Positions 36,573 through 44,618 of a stretch of DNA of 64,000 nucleotides are shown here, piece by piece. The stretch spans positions 62,001 to 126,000 of the forward strand of contig NZ_FTNO01000006.1 of NCBI RefSeq assembly GCF_900156425.1, read 5' to 3'. Made by a program: the position numbers and the translations under genes. This stretch comes from Haladaptatus litoreus (GTDB lineage Archaea > Halobacteriota > Halobacteria > Halobacteriales > Haladaptataceae). Within the stretch, counting starts at the first letter, position 1, and every line of letters begins with the position of its first letter. The notes below the pieces were generated by a model. That model was not told the DNA's origin. It saw nothing but the letters and a program-made list of their open reading frames with translations, and searched no databases.

Positions 36573-37333
36573 TGATTTTAGAACTCACAAATATTTGCAT
36601 CGGGTGGTGAGAGGAGTTCGACAGAATACGATCGAAGGGCGATCACTGTGATGTGTGGTTGGGTGTACGCCCCAAATAAGAGTGATATCACAAACAGTCG
36701 TGTTCTCGTCGTTCGAGTTTCTCCCACATTCGTCTGGGTGTAGGGACGAAACCGACGAAGAGAGACGGTTATTCTTCAACAACACGGAAGAAACACTACG
36801 GAAACTAGCAACTAAACAAAATTAACTCGCTTACAGTTAGAGAAAATACTAAGTGCCTATGTACTCTAGAAGTCCGTAGGACAGCGGTTGTAGTGAGGAC
36901 GACTCATGGTCGTCCGGAACGCCGTGATTTGTCGGTGCTTCGTGTCCGTTCGTGGTTTGCGTGTCTTCGTGTTGCTATCCACCGTGAGAACCGTCTTCTG
37001 TTTCATCGACCGGACGGAGTTGCTGGAATCGTGTGGACGAGAAGAAGACCGACAATTGTGATATCACTCTGTTCGAGGGGTGGCTGGCGGCATCGGAGTC
37101 CGATTTTCTGAGGAATCGGGTTTCACGGCTGGACCACGATTCGCTGAGTGATATCACTTCTATCGAGTTGCCGGTAGGTGGATCGAGCACAGTCGAGGAT
37201 TGGTCGGTACACAGCGATGGCTAGTCTCTTATTCTTTCCTCCGTTCGAGTGCGAACGGGCTGTTCATTCGCACTGACCGCCACGAAACCGTGGTCGCACG
37301 AGCGTAGAACCGCTTCGAGAACAAATCGGAAGT
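36573..37333. other. Non-coding stretch with three copies of a 10-base palindrome
   Basis: No convincing gene was found. Fragments on opposite strands (CDITLIWGVHPTTHHSD on the minus strand near 36650, CDITLFEGWLAASESD on the plus near 37055) look alike because both span the GTGATATCAC palindrome. This suggests inverted duplicated debris. The palindromes are annotated separately. Confidence 0.4.
36682..37157. repeat. Three dispersed GTGATATCAC palindromes
   Basis: The perfect 10-base palindrome GTGATATCAC occurs at 36682-36691, 37058-37067 and 37148-37157, all in a gene-poor stretch. It could be a binding site for a dimeric regulator or part of a decayed mobile element end. Confidence 0.45.
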
Positions 37334-37786
37334 CTATTCGTAGTAGGCTTTTCGTTCGACGACCTCCGCGAAGGCGACACTGGGTGTGACGTTGTTGATC
37401 TCGACGGTGACCCGGTCACGTTGTTCTGTATCGGGCACGATAATCACGTAGCCACGGTCGATACGAGCAATGCCATCGCCTTGCTCGCCGATGTCTTCGA
37501 TTTCGACTGTTCGGCGGTCGCCTTCCTCGACTGGGGTTGTTGTTGGGCTCGACTGGCGATCTGAATTCTGCTCGTCACGCGTGGGTGTCGATACTGTCTC
37601 TTGTGTTGGTTCTCGTTCCGTGCTATCCGCTGGCGACGGGTGTTTCAGTATCGCCACGCGGTATGTGGCATCCGGTTGGAGGTCACCGTCCACAATCTCT
37701 CGGGTCGGCACTGTAAGCGTGTATGATCCATTCTCTGCTTCGATTTCGCTGCTAAAGAGACAGCAGAGTTCGTCGGGGATTTCCAT
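37334..37786 (-). CDS. TRAM-domain protein, copy 2
   Basis: A 150-residue paralogue of the protein at 26468. The same MEIPDEL-CLFS opening, a polar linker longer than in copy 1, and a C-terminal TRAM barrel (VEIEDIGEQGDGIARIDRGY, then IIVPDTEQRDRVTVEINNV and AFAEVVERK). TRAM domains bind RNA. Copy 2 sits at the border of the unknown plasmid-type operon. Linker divergence with a conserved barrel points to an old duplication kept for function. Confidence 0.8.
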   Translation of the reverse strand: MEIPDELCCLFSSEIEAENGSYTLTVPTREIVDGDLQPDATYRVAILKHPSPADSTEREPTQETVSTPTRDEQNSDRQSSPTTTPVEEGDRRTVEIEDIGEQGDGIARIDRGYVIIVPDTEQRDRVTVEINNVTPSVAFAEVVERKAYYE

Positions 37787-37930
37787 CTATCCGACTCATT
37801 GGTCTGAGAATACAAGAATCTGTGTTTGTACCCGCCACTAGAGACAGATGTACGGACGTGAGAAGTGACTCGACAATTAGCATGAGATAGCTATCGCTGC
37901 GACCGCAGGCGATCATCGCTGGAGTACTCG

Positions 37931-39160
37931 TTAGTCGAAACGCGCAGCGGCGAGCAACGCATCGTCGATGTCTTCGAGAACCTCGGCCTTTACCTCTGTT
38001 GGGAGAGTCCCGAAGGCCGTCCGCGCAGTACGGAGATGCTCATGGAGTGCGTCGAACGCCGTTGCCGGTGTGTCGTCATCATTGGCACCCGGCGCGCTCT
38101 TTCCAACGTTGTCGGCGTTCCAATCGGCCGTATCGTCTGTGTCTGGAGTGGGAATGTCGTACGCATCCCGCCGAAGTTCCATGGCATACGTGCGACCGAT
38201 ATATTTCGCTTGCAGAATCTCGGTCACCCAGTGGTGGAGATCATAGAACCACTGGTCACGCGTCACCTCGCCGCCTGCGTCGCTCTCACTCGTGTCACGC
38301 GTTTGTTCCCGTTCCCGTTTCCGTTCTTCTTCGTCCAGTTTCCACGTCTCGAAGTCGGTGATGGTGTCGGCCTGCTGGGCGAGCCGGTGAGCGGTATTCA
38401 CTTCCGCCTGCAATCGCTTCGTGCGCTGTGTCCTCGTACAGAAGTATGAGTTGGCGACTGGTGACGGGTTTTCGTACAAGTGGTCGGTGATGAGCGTCGT
38501 GTACGTCTCACGGATATGTGCTTTCCCGCGTTCCTGCTCGTCGTCCATCACCCGATTGGTGAGATGCAGACAGTACTCATCAACGAGGTCGTCGATGGTC
38601 GCCTGCGGCACGATGCCGTTCTTGTAGGCGTTCGAACGAGCAACCCCCGTGAGAATGCGGGCCGCAGGACGGTAACTGGCTTTCAGCGTCGTCTCGTCAA
38701 CGCGGCTCTCGTGGATTTCTAACTCGTCGTTCCAATAGCCACCCTCCTCGGGATTTTTCACGGCATCCCGCAGGGTTTCCCAGTCGAGTTCGGAACCGGG
38801 TTCAGCAAGGTCGTCGGGAGTGACTGTGAGATAGTACGAATCCGGTTCGTACTCCGTGACTGGCTCGGATGTGTTGGTAGTCAGATCGAGTTCCTCAACG
38901 GTGAGTTCGCCATTTGCGAGTGCTTGGAGATCCTCGACAGAAACCTGATTGTGTTCGATATGTGCTGGCTCGAGATCGTCGAATTGCTCGGTAAAGGCCT
39001 GGTCAACGAGTGACCGAAGGAGTGCGCCCTGCGAACAGTCGTTGAGTGCGGCGAGTGCATCGAGTTGTGCGTCACCCTGGCTGTCCGTCCAGAAGGTCTT
39101 TTGGACGTTTTTCGGACTCGGTTGGTGTGGCTGGGTGACAGAATCGGTTGTTACCGACAT
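37931..39160 (-). CDS. Large conserved plasmid-type protein with ribbon-helix-helix-like N-terminus
   Basis: A 409-residue acidic protein and the last gene of a tightly packed minus-strand operon. Residues about 30-62 (DAQLDALAALNDCSQGALLR then SLVDQAF) resemble a ribbon-helix-helix DNA-binding segment. A low-complexity acidic linker follows. A larger domain has ASYRPAARILTGVARSNAYK and a tail motif DLHHWVTEILQAKYIGRTYA. A strong ribosome site, GGAGGTGATCG, ends about five bases before its ATG, which is unusual in a genome with many leaderless genes. Plasmid mobilisation, partition or copy control are all possible; none is shown. Confidence 0.6.
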   Translation of the reverse strand: MSVTTDSVTQPHQPSPKNVQKTFWTDSQGDAQLDALAALNDCSQGALLRSLVDQAFTEQFDDLEPAHIEHNQVSVEDLQALANGELTVEELDLTTNTSEPVTEYEPDSYYLTVTPDDLAEPGSELDWETLRDAVKNPEEGGYWNDELEIHESRVDETTLKASYRPAARILTGVARSNAYKNGIVPQATIDDLVDEYCLHLTNRVMDDEQERGKAHIRETYTTLITDHLYENPSPVANSYFCTRTQRTKRLQAEVNTAHRLAQQADTITDFETWKLDEEERKREREQTRDTSESDAGGEVTRDQWFYDLHHWVTEILQAKYIGRTYAMELRRDAYDIPTPDTDDTADWNADNVGKSAPGANDDDTPATAFDALHEHLRTARTAFGTLPTEVKAEVLEDIDDALLAAARFD

Positions 39161-39253
39161 CTATCGATCACCTCCTGTACTCGGGTCTTCGAATTTCGAT
39201 GGTTTCACAGCGGTTTTAGCAGCGAAGTCAGTGGAAATCGTGGTGTTACTCAT
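39161..39253 (-). CDS. Tiny 30-residue ORF linking two operon genes
   Basis: MSNTTISTDFAAKTAVKPSK then FEDPSTGGDR. Its ATG overlaps the stop of the upstream gene (AATGAGTAA) and its stop TAG directly precedes the ATG at 39160. Its last codons contain the GGAGGTGATCG ribosome site of the next gene. This perfect nesting suggests it is translated, either as a micro-protein or as a coupling leader that sets expression of the 409-residue protein. Confidence 0.45.
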   Translation of the reverse strand: MSNTTISTDFAAKTAVKPSKFEDPSTGGDR

Positions 39254-39653
39254 TGGTAGACACCTCTGCTTTGGCCGTTCTGTCGTCTACTGGCGTTGAG
39301 AGCCGTGGAAGATGGGCGATGGTGGTGAGCGTACCGATACAGCGAATGGAGGTGTCTCTGGCGGTGTGGATGTACTCGATGACAGTCATGGCAGAATCGG
39401 CGTGGCTGGCAGTGCAGTGGAAGGTGGCTTGTTGCAGTTCGTCCTGTGCAGTCGTGGTGATTGGCGGTGCCGTCAGGACGAGTTGCGGTGCGTGGCTCGT
39501 CGGTGGATTCGTCTTTCTCACCGTCAGAATCGTCCGCGGCAAGTCGGTCGTCGTGATACGAACGCTGTCTCCTGGTGAGAGGCGTCGGGTAAGTATTTCC
39601 GGATCGCGTGGATTCAGTGGCTTTGGCACGATCGAATGTTCGGGGGAACTCAC
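39246..39653 (-). CDS. Operon protein of unknown function (135 aa)
   Basis: A threonine-rich protein, probably beta-rich (DSVRITTTDLPRTILTVRKT). It overlaps the upstream gene by four bases (ATGA) and the tiny downstream ORF by eight. A central HCTASHADSAMTVIEYIHTA segment carries Cys and His residues. No family is recognised. The overlaps make it a firm member of the operon. Confidence 0.55.
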   Translation of the reverse strand: MSSPEHSIVPKPLNPRDPEILTRRLSPGDSVRITTTDLPRTILTVRKTNPPTSHAPQLVLTAPPITTTAQDELQQATFHCTASHADSAMTVIEYIHTARDTSIRCIGTLTTIAHLPRLSTPVDDRTAKAEVSTNE

Positions 39654-39982
39654 GCCTGCTCACCTCCCCTTGGGTTGGTAATGGCCCCGACACGCGCACC
39701 CGTCCGAAGCCAGGTGTATCGCCCACTCGGTGAGAGGTCGTAGTGTTCGAGTGTGGCTTCGGTGTGCTCGATATCCTCGTAGTAGGTGTACTGCAGGCGA
39801 TAAAGGTCGTGAGTGGGTGTTGCGACGTACAGCACGTGCTCGCCGGGTTCGGGGCCACGGCAGGTGAGTTCGGGTTCATGGTGGTCACACTGATAGACGA
39901 CACCCGTGAGCGTGCGATGCTTGGTGCGGATCTGGATTGGATCCGTACACGCCAGTCCGAGAACGGTGTCTCGGTCGGTCAT
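39650..39982 (-). CDS. Operon protein of unknown function (110 aa)
   Basis: A compact, probably all-beta protein (HRTLTGVVYQCDHHEPELTC then PEPGEHVLYVATPTHDLYRL). A C-x2-HH and C arrangement might bind zinc. It overlaps both neighbours by four bases. The C-terminal SPSGRYTWLRTGARVGAITN is conserved-looking. No function is recognised. Confidence 0.55.
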   Translation of the reverse strand: MTDRDTVLGLACTDPIQIRTKHRTLTGVVYQCDHHEPELTCRGPEPGEHVLYVATPTHDLYRLQYTYYEDIEHTEATLEHYDLSPSGRYTWLRTGARVGAITNPRGGEQA

Positions 39983-40413
39983 TGGTTTGCCTCCCGTTTT
40001 TGGCGAATGCGTTCACAGCGCTGGCAGGGCGATTGAAGCTGGTCGTGTGCCTCTGCTCGTGAGAGGGTGTCAAATGTGCCGTCAGTGTGGGGCCAACAGA
40101 GTGGTTTGTTCTCGTTGTTGGGTTCGTGGTAGGCGTAGGCCCTGCTCGTCGGCTGATTGAGGATGAGCACTGTCTCATCGTCGGGGAAGGGGCTGGCCTC
40201 AATGCGACGGCGGCGTTCCGGCTCGTCTGCATGGGGCTGGTAGTCGGCTGGAATGCAGGAGTGTGACCCATCGCATTGAACGATGTACGTGCCACAGTGG
40301 GGGCACTGGTCGAATGTTTCTTCGATTTCGGCTGCCGTGATTTCGTCGTCTGGTGACCACTCGCTGTGGTCGTCTGTGGTAGGAGTGCGCGGTGGCTCAC
40401 GATTGTGGGCCAT
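39979..40413 (-). CDS. Operon protein with a zinc-finger-like motif
   Basis: About 144 residues from the ATG at 40413 (MAHNREPPRTPTTDD). A GGAGGCGA ribosome site lies a few bases upstream; the frame stays open to 40545 but that extension is low-complexity. A zinc-binding CPHCGTYIVQCDGSHSC sits near residue 40. A second pair occurs in the C-terminus (CQRCERIRQKR). It overlaps the downstream gene by four bases. A nucleic-acid-binding role is possible. Confidence 0.55.
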   Translation of the reverse strand: MAHNREPPRTPTTDDHSEWSPDDEITAAEIEETFDQCPHCGTYIVQCDGSHSCIPADYQPHADEPERRRRIEASPFPDDETVLILNQPTSRAYAYHEPNNENKPLCWPHTDGTFDTLSRAEAHDQLQSPCQRCERIRQKREANQ

Positions 40414-40796
40414 TACGCTCGCCTCCAGTGGAATGGTTGCTCGTCGGGTGTGGGGAGGGTCGTGTGTTTGCTGGGGTTGTGGACGGGCTGGAGTCGTCGT
40501 CGCTTGCTGGGGTTCCGTGGTGTGTGTTTCATAGGTGGGAACCAAGTGTGGAGTTGGCGGTGGCTGGTGCTCTTAGAGTACGGTACGTTCTGGCCGCGTT
40601 TGGGTCGATAAGGATACGCCCGCTGGCGATTCAGGCTCGTATGCCTTGGTTGCTGGTTCCCGACGAGGGATAAATACCTTACGCACATAAGTGCTAATTC
40701 TGATAAGAATTCGTCCTGCCTCACAGACTGGTACTCGTCGTGGGGTTGTGTGCCGACAGCTAGCGCTCTTCGGGAAGGGCGTTCGGTGGGGAGCAT
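40414..40796. other. Spacer within the unknown operon
   Basis: This is a gene-poor spacer between the 164-residue protein and the zinc-finger protein. AT-rich GATAAATACCTTA near 40670 read on the minus strand could be an internal promoter. The overlapping open frames are high-GC shadows without protein-like composition. Confidence 0.4.
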
Positions 40797-41291
40797 CTAC
40801 GCGCGCACCTCAGTTGGAGTGGTGTGGGTGGTGGCGTCGATGTCATAACAGCATTTGAGGATGCGTTGGTAGTGCCTGCGGGTTTCTGCGTGGGTTTCGC
40901 CTGGTGGTGTCGAAGGGAGGTTCGGATTGCCCGTTTTGGTGGTCGCGACCGAGCGATAGGTCTCGGTGTCCTCGGGAATCTGGAAGCTTTGTTTGTTGTA
41001 GTCGATCGGGCAGCGGCGTTCGAAGAACCGTTGGCAGTCCGGCGTGGCGTAGATGCAATACAGGAAGGGCGCTTGTCCGGTGGTCTTGGTGCGGGTTTGA
41101 AAGCCCACGCGGAGTTCGACGAGGTACGCGCGGGTGATTGGCTCGTCGGTAGTGGGCGTGGGTTGGTCGGGGTCTTGCGTGGTGGTTTCAGGAGTGGGTT
41201 CGAGGCGTTTGACTGGGTGGAAGGTTTTTGTGCCGAATTGGGCCTCAAGTGAGAGGAATCCGCCGTTGGTTTTCTCGTCGAAGGACGCCAT
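40797..41291 (-). CDS. First gene of the unknown plasmid-type operon (164 aa)
   Basis: A 164-residue protein starting MASFDEKTNGGFLSLEAQFG. The middle (TRAYLVELRVGFQTRTKTTG) is beta-rich. A Cys/His set (YCIYATPDCQRFFERRCPID, later HYQRILKCCYDID) could bind zinc. The linker TPETTTQDPDQPTPTTDEP is low-complexity. No family is recognised. It is separated from the rest by about 380 bases but has the same strand and style. Confidence 0.5.
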   Translation of the reverse strand: MASFDEKTNGGFLSLEAQFGTKTFHPVKRLEPTPETTTQDPDQPTPTTDEPITRAYLVELRVGFQTRTKTTGQAPFLYCIYATPDCQRFFERRCPIDYNKQSFQIPEDTETYRSVATTKTGNPNLPSTPPGETHAETRRHYQRILKCCYDIDATTHTTPTEVRA

Positions 41292-41470
41292 TAGTGGAGT
41301 CCTCCGATACAGTGTGGTTGGTGGTCGATGCGTTTTTCTACGGAAAGGGTATTGCTAGTCATGCTTCTGGCAACCAGAAGCGCGGGCGGCGTTGCAGCGC
41401 CGTCCGGTTTTACACCGAAATTCCGCACTCCTTTCTCACTAGTCTATTGTCCAGCCACTAATAGATTACG
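41292..41470. other. Start of the divergent regulatory region
   Basis: This is the region between the unknown operon and the small winged-helix gene, carrying promoters for both directions. A partial match to the tandem repeat unit, AGTCTATTGTCC, occurs near 41440-41451. No gene was found. Confidence 0.4.
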
Positions 41471-41506
41471 AATGTATGGTCTAATGTATGGTCTATTGGA
41501 CGGTCT
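41471..41506. repeat. Tandem 12-base repeats (operator- or iteron-like)
   Basis: AATGTATGGTCT occurs twice head-to-tail at 41471-41482 and 41483-41494, followed by the related ATTGGACGGTCT at 41495-41506. The array lies about 55 bases before a small winged-helix repressor gene and upstream of the divergent plasmid operon. Such spacing suits cooperative binding by a repressor or a replication initiator. Confidence 0.6.
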
Positions 41507-41559
41507 TTAAGTAAGAAATTTACGATAGCAAAGACAAGCGTAAAGTAACGGTTAAACCG

Positions 41560-41805
41560 ATGTCAAAATTAGTGAGCCTCAAACTCGACGGTGTCGATGG
41601 AGAGATCTTGGACGCACTCCAAAAAGGGCGAGCCGACAATCAACCATGGGGACGAAACACGCCAAAAAATCTCGGCGACGAGCTTGGATACTCTCGGCAG
41701 CATATATCTACGCGTTTGGGGATGCTCGAAGCTGCTGGATTGGTCAGAAATATTGGTGGGGGCGTCTACGAGTTTATTGACGATCCTCGAAAGAAAGAAC
41801 ATTGA
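41560..41805 (+). CDS. Small winged-helix repressor-like protein
   Basis: An 81-residue protein consisting almost entirely of one winged helix: GVDGEILDALQKGRADNQPW, then LGDELGYSRQHISTRLGMLE as the recognition part and NIGGGVYEFIDDP as the wing. This is the layout of phiH-repressor-like haloarchaeal regulators found on plasmids, proviruses and islands. The tandem 12-mers upstream are its most likely operator. It marks the left border of the defence island. Confidence 0.75.
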   Translation: MSKLVSLKLDGVDGEILDALQKGRADNQPWGRNTPKNLGDELGYSRQHISTRLGMLEAAGLVRNIGGGVYEFIDDPRKKEH

Positions 41806-42238
41806 TTCCTGATTTGACCCACGCTTTAAGCTTGGAAGCTCATGTCCTACCGCTGCCACTTCGCGGCGATAGGCTGCGATTCTAGTGCTTTCTTACGGCT
41901 ACTCACACATCAATCATACGGGTAATACAATGATATATTACAAAACCTCTACCCTGCTGAATTTAGATAATTAAGAATAATTATGGAGTTTCTTATTGGA
42001 ACGTCGGACAGCCGAAGGACGTAACCCGTGGTCGGGTGAAAATGACAGGAAAGTACTGGGCCACACTACCTCAAAGGAATAAACACGCAGAGGGGAAAAT
42101 AGAAAAGTAAAGTTATCCACATGATGGTGCACGTTGGTTACGATTTGGGCAACTCACGAAGATGTCTCTCCAGGTCAACTATATCAACTCAGAGGAGAAC
42201 TTAGCACTACTCCCCCGTGGCATTCTACCACTGCACAG
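41806..42238. other. Non-coding border of the defence island
   Basis: AT-rich sequence without a convincing gene. A 26-codon frame at 42163 is too short and featureless to call. I looked for a tRNA or attachment repeat and saw none. Confidence 0.4.
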
Positions 42239-43366
42239 TTAGTTATCCGCCTCCTCCATTCCTTCTGTAGGAAAATCTTCCCGAAGATCCTTCTTAATCA
42301 ACGCTTCTATTACGGCCGCCCGATACTCTTCGACTTTCTTATCAATGATGTCGCTCATTCGCATCCGGCCAACAATCGAGTGTACCGTTTCCTCTTCATC
42401 ATAATTATCCGGGTTCGGGGCTGGTTTCACCATATCTAGCTCATACCACCATTCAATAAGATCCTGAGCGCGAGGCTTTGCTTCCTGTCTTGTTGGTTGG
42501 TCTGCAGACTCGGTAAGAAACTTTATGAGGTCCTCTTCGCTAAAGTATGAGTTTGTCTTGTCACGACCCGCATGCTGGTGAAATAGCCAAACATACAGAT
42601 TCTTGAACAATTTCTCGTGATGGGAATCAGAGAATTGATCGATCTGAATATGCTTCGTGTCAATTAGAGGAAGACCCTTGTTCTCCAGTTTTGTGCCGAG
42701 TCCGCCTCCGGGAACGAAATTCAGCGGGTGGTCAGTATCATCCCATGTCGCCAGAGTCAGCCGCTCGCTATCGCCGCTGTCATCTCCACTTTGCAGTTCC
42801 CAAACAGACACCGGAGACCAATCGTCACCCCCTGCATCGTCAACAGCATTGCTGACGCGCTCACGGTCGACACCATAGAGGGCAATCGTACCCGCCACAT
42901 CGTCATCAGCAAGAACCGTATCTAAGTCACCCTCGATACTGGAGATGTTGTCGGAGACATATTCACAGAGCCGTTGTACTCGATCGAAAACGTTCTCCTC
43001 TTCAGAGGTCATCGCAACGGCCAAAATTGCGATGCTTCCGTGGTTTTGACTTTCTGCAACGAGGAGGTCTGCAGGGCCAAATTCCATCTCACGGAACACA
43101 AACTGACCCTCAATGGTCCAGTCCGTACTGAAGAATGCACCTCCGTGTGCAAACGCAGTGATGAGCGTAGACCGAAGGATGAACCGGCGTTCGTGTGCGT
43201 CTCGCTCATCCGTATACTGTTTAAGGAGTTGTTCAGTGAACTCCTCATTGTCGGTTCGTATGTCAACCAGATCTTCGAACCTATCGGCATCTGCCTCGTT
43301 GGTATCTGTCTCAAACGTCTCTTTACTTTTTATCCAACCTCGTGCCTGGCCATTCATCGTCGTCAT
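42239..43366 (-). CDS. Unknown protein with a degenerate PD-(D/E)XK-like core
   Basis: A 375-residue acidic protein. Near residue 95 the run FGPADLLVAESQNHGSIAIL then AVAMTSEEENVFDRVQRLCE follows the shape of a NucS/RecB-type nuclease core. In that shape a P-x-D-(hydrophobic) strand is followed by a hydrophobic strand that should end in E-x-K, and then a helix. Here the E-x-K position is A-V-A, so catalysis is unlikely. The C-terminal half has HHEKLFKNLYVWLFHQHAGR and a helical end. It overlaps the upstream gene by four bases (ATGA) and the two form a unit. The function is unknown; the fold reading is tentative. Confidence 0.55.
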   Translation of the reverse strand: MTTMNGQARGWIKSKETFETDTNEADADRFEDLVDIRTDNEEFTEQLLKQYTDERDAHERRFILRSTLITAFAHGGAFFSTDWTIEGQFVFREMEFGPADLLVAESQNHGSIAILAVAMTSEEENVFDRVQRLCEYVSDNISSIEGDLDTVLADDDVAGTIALYGVDRERVSNAVDDAGGDDWSPVSVWELQSGDDSGDSERLTLATWDDTDHPLNFVPGGGLGTKLENKGLPLIDTKHIQIDQFSDSHHEKLFKNLYVWLFHQHAGRDKTNSYFSEEDLIKFLTESADQPTRQEAKPRAQDLIEWWYELDMVKPAPNPDNYDEEETVHSIVGRMRMSDIIDKKVEEYRAAVIEALIKKDLREDFPTEGMEEADN

Positions 43367-44514
43367 TCAGTAGTCACCTCCAACGGATTCTCAGTACCTT
43401 TCGCGTCCATACTTGTTGCCTGCTGGATTACATCTAGGACACCAAAAAATGCGCTCATGTCTTCACTTCCGTCACGGGGATACAGTCGAAGGGCCGACGC
43501 GTCCCCCCGGAGGTCAAAGTAAGACCGCCGTGTTACATCATAGAAATTTGATGTGAAATAGAGTGGATCAGACTCAATGTAGGGGTCGACTGGAATGTAG
43601 TTGTGGCTCGGGAGTAGATCAAACGCCGCATTGATATCCTCTCGTTCGAACTTCTCGCCGTCAACGGGAGTTATCAGTGCTGGACTGGACTGTGACACTT
43701 CTCTCTCGCCTAATCTGACTCGACCTACATCCGCGCTTTCGTATGCGTTCTTTCCATCAATCATCCGGTCAATCAGCGGCGTTACCATCTCTCTGAGAAG
43801 GTCAGAGACCGACCCGCTCTCGAGTTTCAGGACTCCAGCCTTATCGATCTTAAATCCGATTCGATGTGGAACGACAATTCGAATTGAGGTTGGATGGACG
43901 TCAAACGTCTCCCGAAAATAGTCGAGCATGTTCGCGGCGTCATTTGAATAATAGTTGATAGTCCGCTTAGCATCTGTGTCAAATCGGTCGGGAACCTCCT
44001 CGCTACTCGCTCCTCGCTTCCGCTTGAGAATAACCTCGTTTGAGTACGCAGACTCATGCTTAGACATAATATTAGAGGTAAGAGAGGTGATTTGGTATGA
44101 GGAGATTTGTAACGGGTACGTGTTCGGGGTTTTTTCCAAGTCGGGAATGAGATGGTCTTCGACAAAGCCTTTCTTGCGGTCGTCAGTATACATCGTGAAC
44201 AATCCATTGTCCCCGTTGAGTGTGAGATAGGCCCCCTCTTCGGTGCGTCCATCAGTAATCAGCCGGACTACGGCATTATAATCATCCACTTCGCGCCAGC
44301 TGGATCCATACTCTGCTAGATTGGCTGTCAGTTCGTCTCTTGAGTACGTCGTGATTCCGGGGATTATTTGCAGGTCGTTCTTTGGGTAATAGTCGTAAAA
44401 TCGATCTAGGTAGTCATGGAAAGCGGCTTCACTCTCAAACGATTCCGTATAGAAATCGTCCGGCCTGTCTTCCTCGGGTTCTTCGGGTTCTTCGGGCTCG
44501 ATTTTAAATACCAT
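43363..44514 (-). CDS. Unknown protein, first gene of a two-gene unit in the defence island
   Basis: A 383-residue protein from the ATG at 44514; a frame-extending ATG at 44538 leaves no room for the promoter, whose TTATATA lies at 44546-44552. The N-terminus has a short E-P-E repeat (IEPEEPEEPEEDRPDD). The remainder is a mixed alpha/beta protein with RETFDVHPTSIRIVVPHRIG near its middle. No family is recognised and no nuclease or NTPase motif is visible. It is coupled to the 375-residue gene and divergent from the pentapeptide/channel gene. Confidence 0.55.
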   Translation of the reverse strand: MVFKIEPEEPEEPEEDRPDDFYTESFESEAAFHDYLDRFYDYYPKNDLQIIPGITTYSRDELTANLAEYGSSWREVDDYNAVVRLITDGRTEEGAYLTLNGDNGLFTMYTDDRKKGFVEDHLIPDLEKTPNTYPLQISSYQITSLTSNIMSKHESAYSNEVILKRKRGASSEEVPDRFDTDAKRTINYYSNDAANMLDYFRETFDVHPTSIRIVVPHRIGFKIDKAGVLKLESGSVSDLLREMVTPLIDRMIDGKNAYESADVGRVRLGEREVSQSSPALITPVDGEKFEREDINAAFDLLPSHNYIPVDPYIESDPLYFTSNFYDVTRRSYFDLRGDASALRLYPRDGSEDMSAFFGVLDVIQQATSMDAKGTENPLEVTTE

Positions 44515-44545
44515 GTGGACGCAATGAACTCCTATCATTTTAAAC

Positions 44546-44552
44546 TTATATA
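44546..44552 (-). promoter_or_regulatory. TATA-like element of the unknown two-gene unit
   Basis: TATATAA read on the minus strand, about 32-38 bases before the ATG at 44514. It supports that start over the upstream ATG at 44538. Confidence 0.35.
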
Positions 44553-44618
44553 CTCAATAAGGGATTCAAGTAGCACCATTTATTGGTCATACAATAATTG
44601 CATTCAACTGAGTCAGTA

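Noticed and set aside
40413..40796. Minus-strand open frame of 127 residues in the operon spacer
   Set aside because: It is basic, rich in R, P, S and Q, overlaps a better-supported frame and lacks start signals; a GC-driven shadow.
42163..42243. 26-codon plus-strand frame before the unknown pair
   Set aside because: Too short, no ribosome site or conserved feature, and it runs into the neighbouring gene's 3' end.
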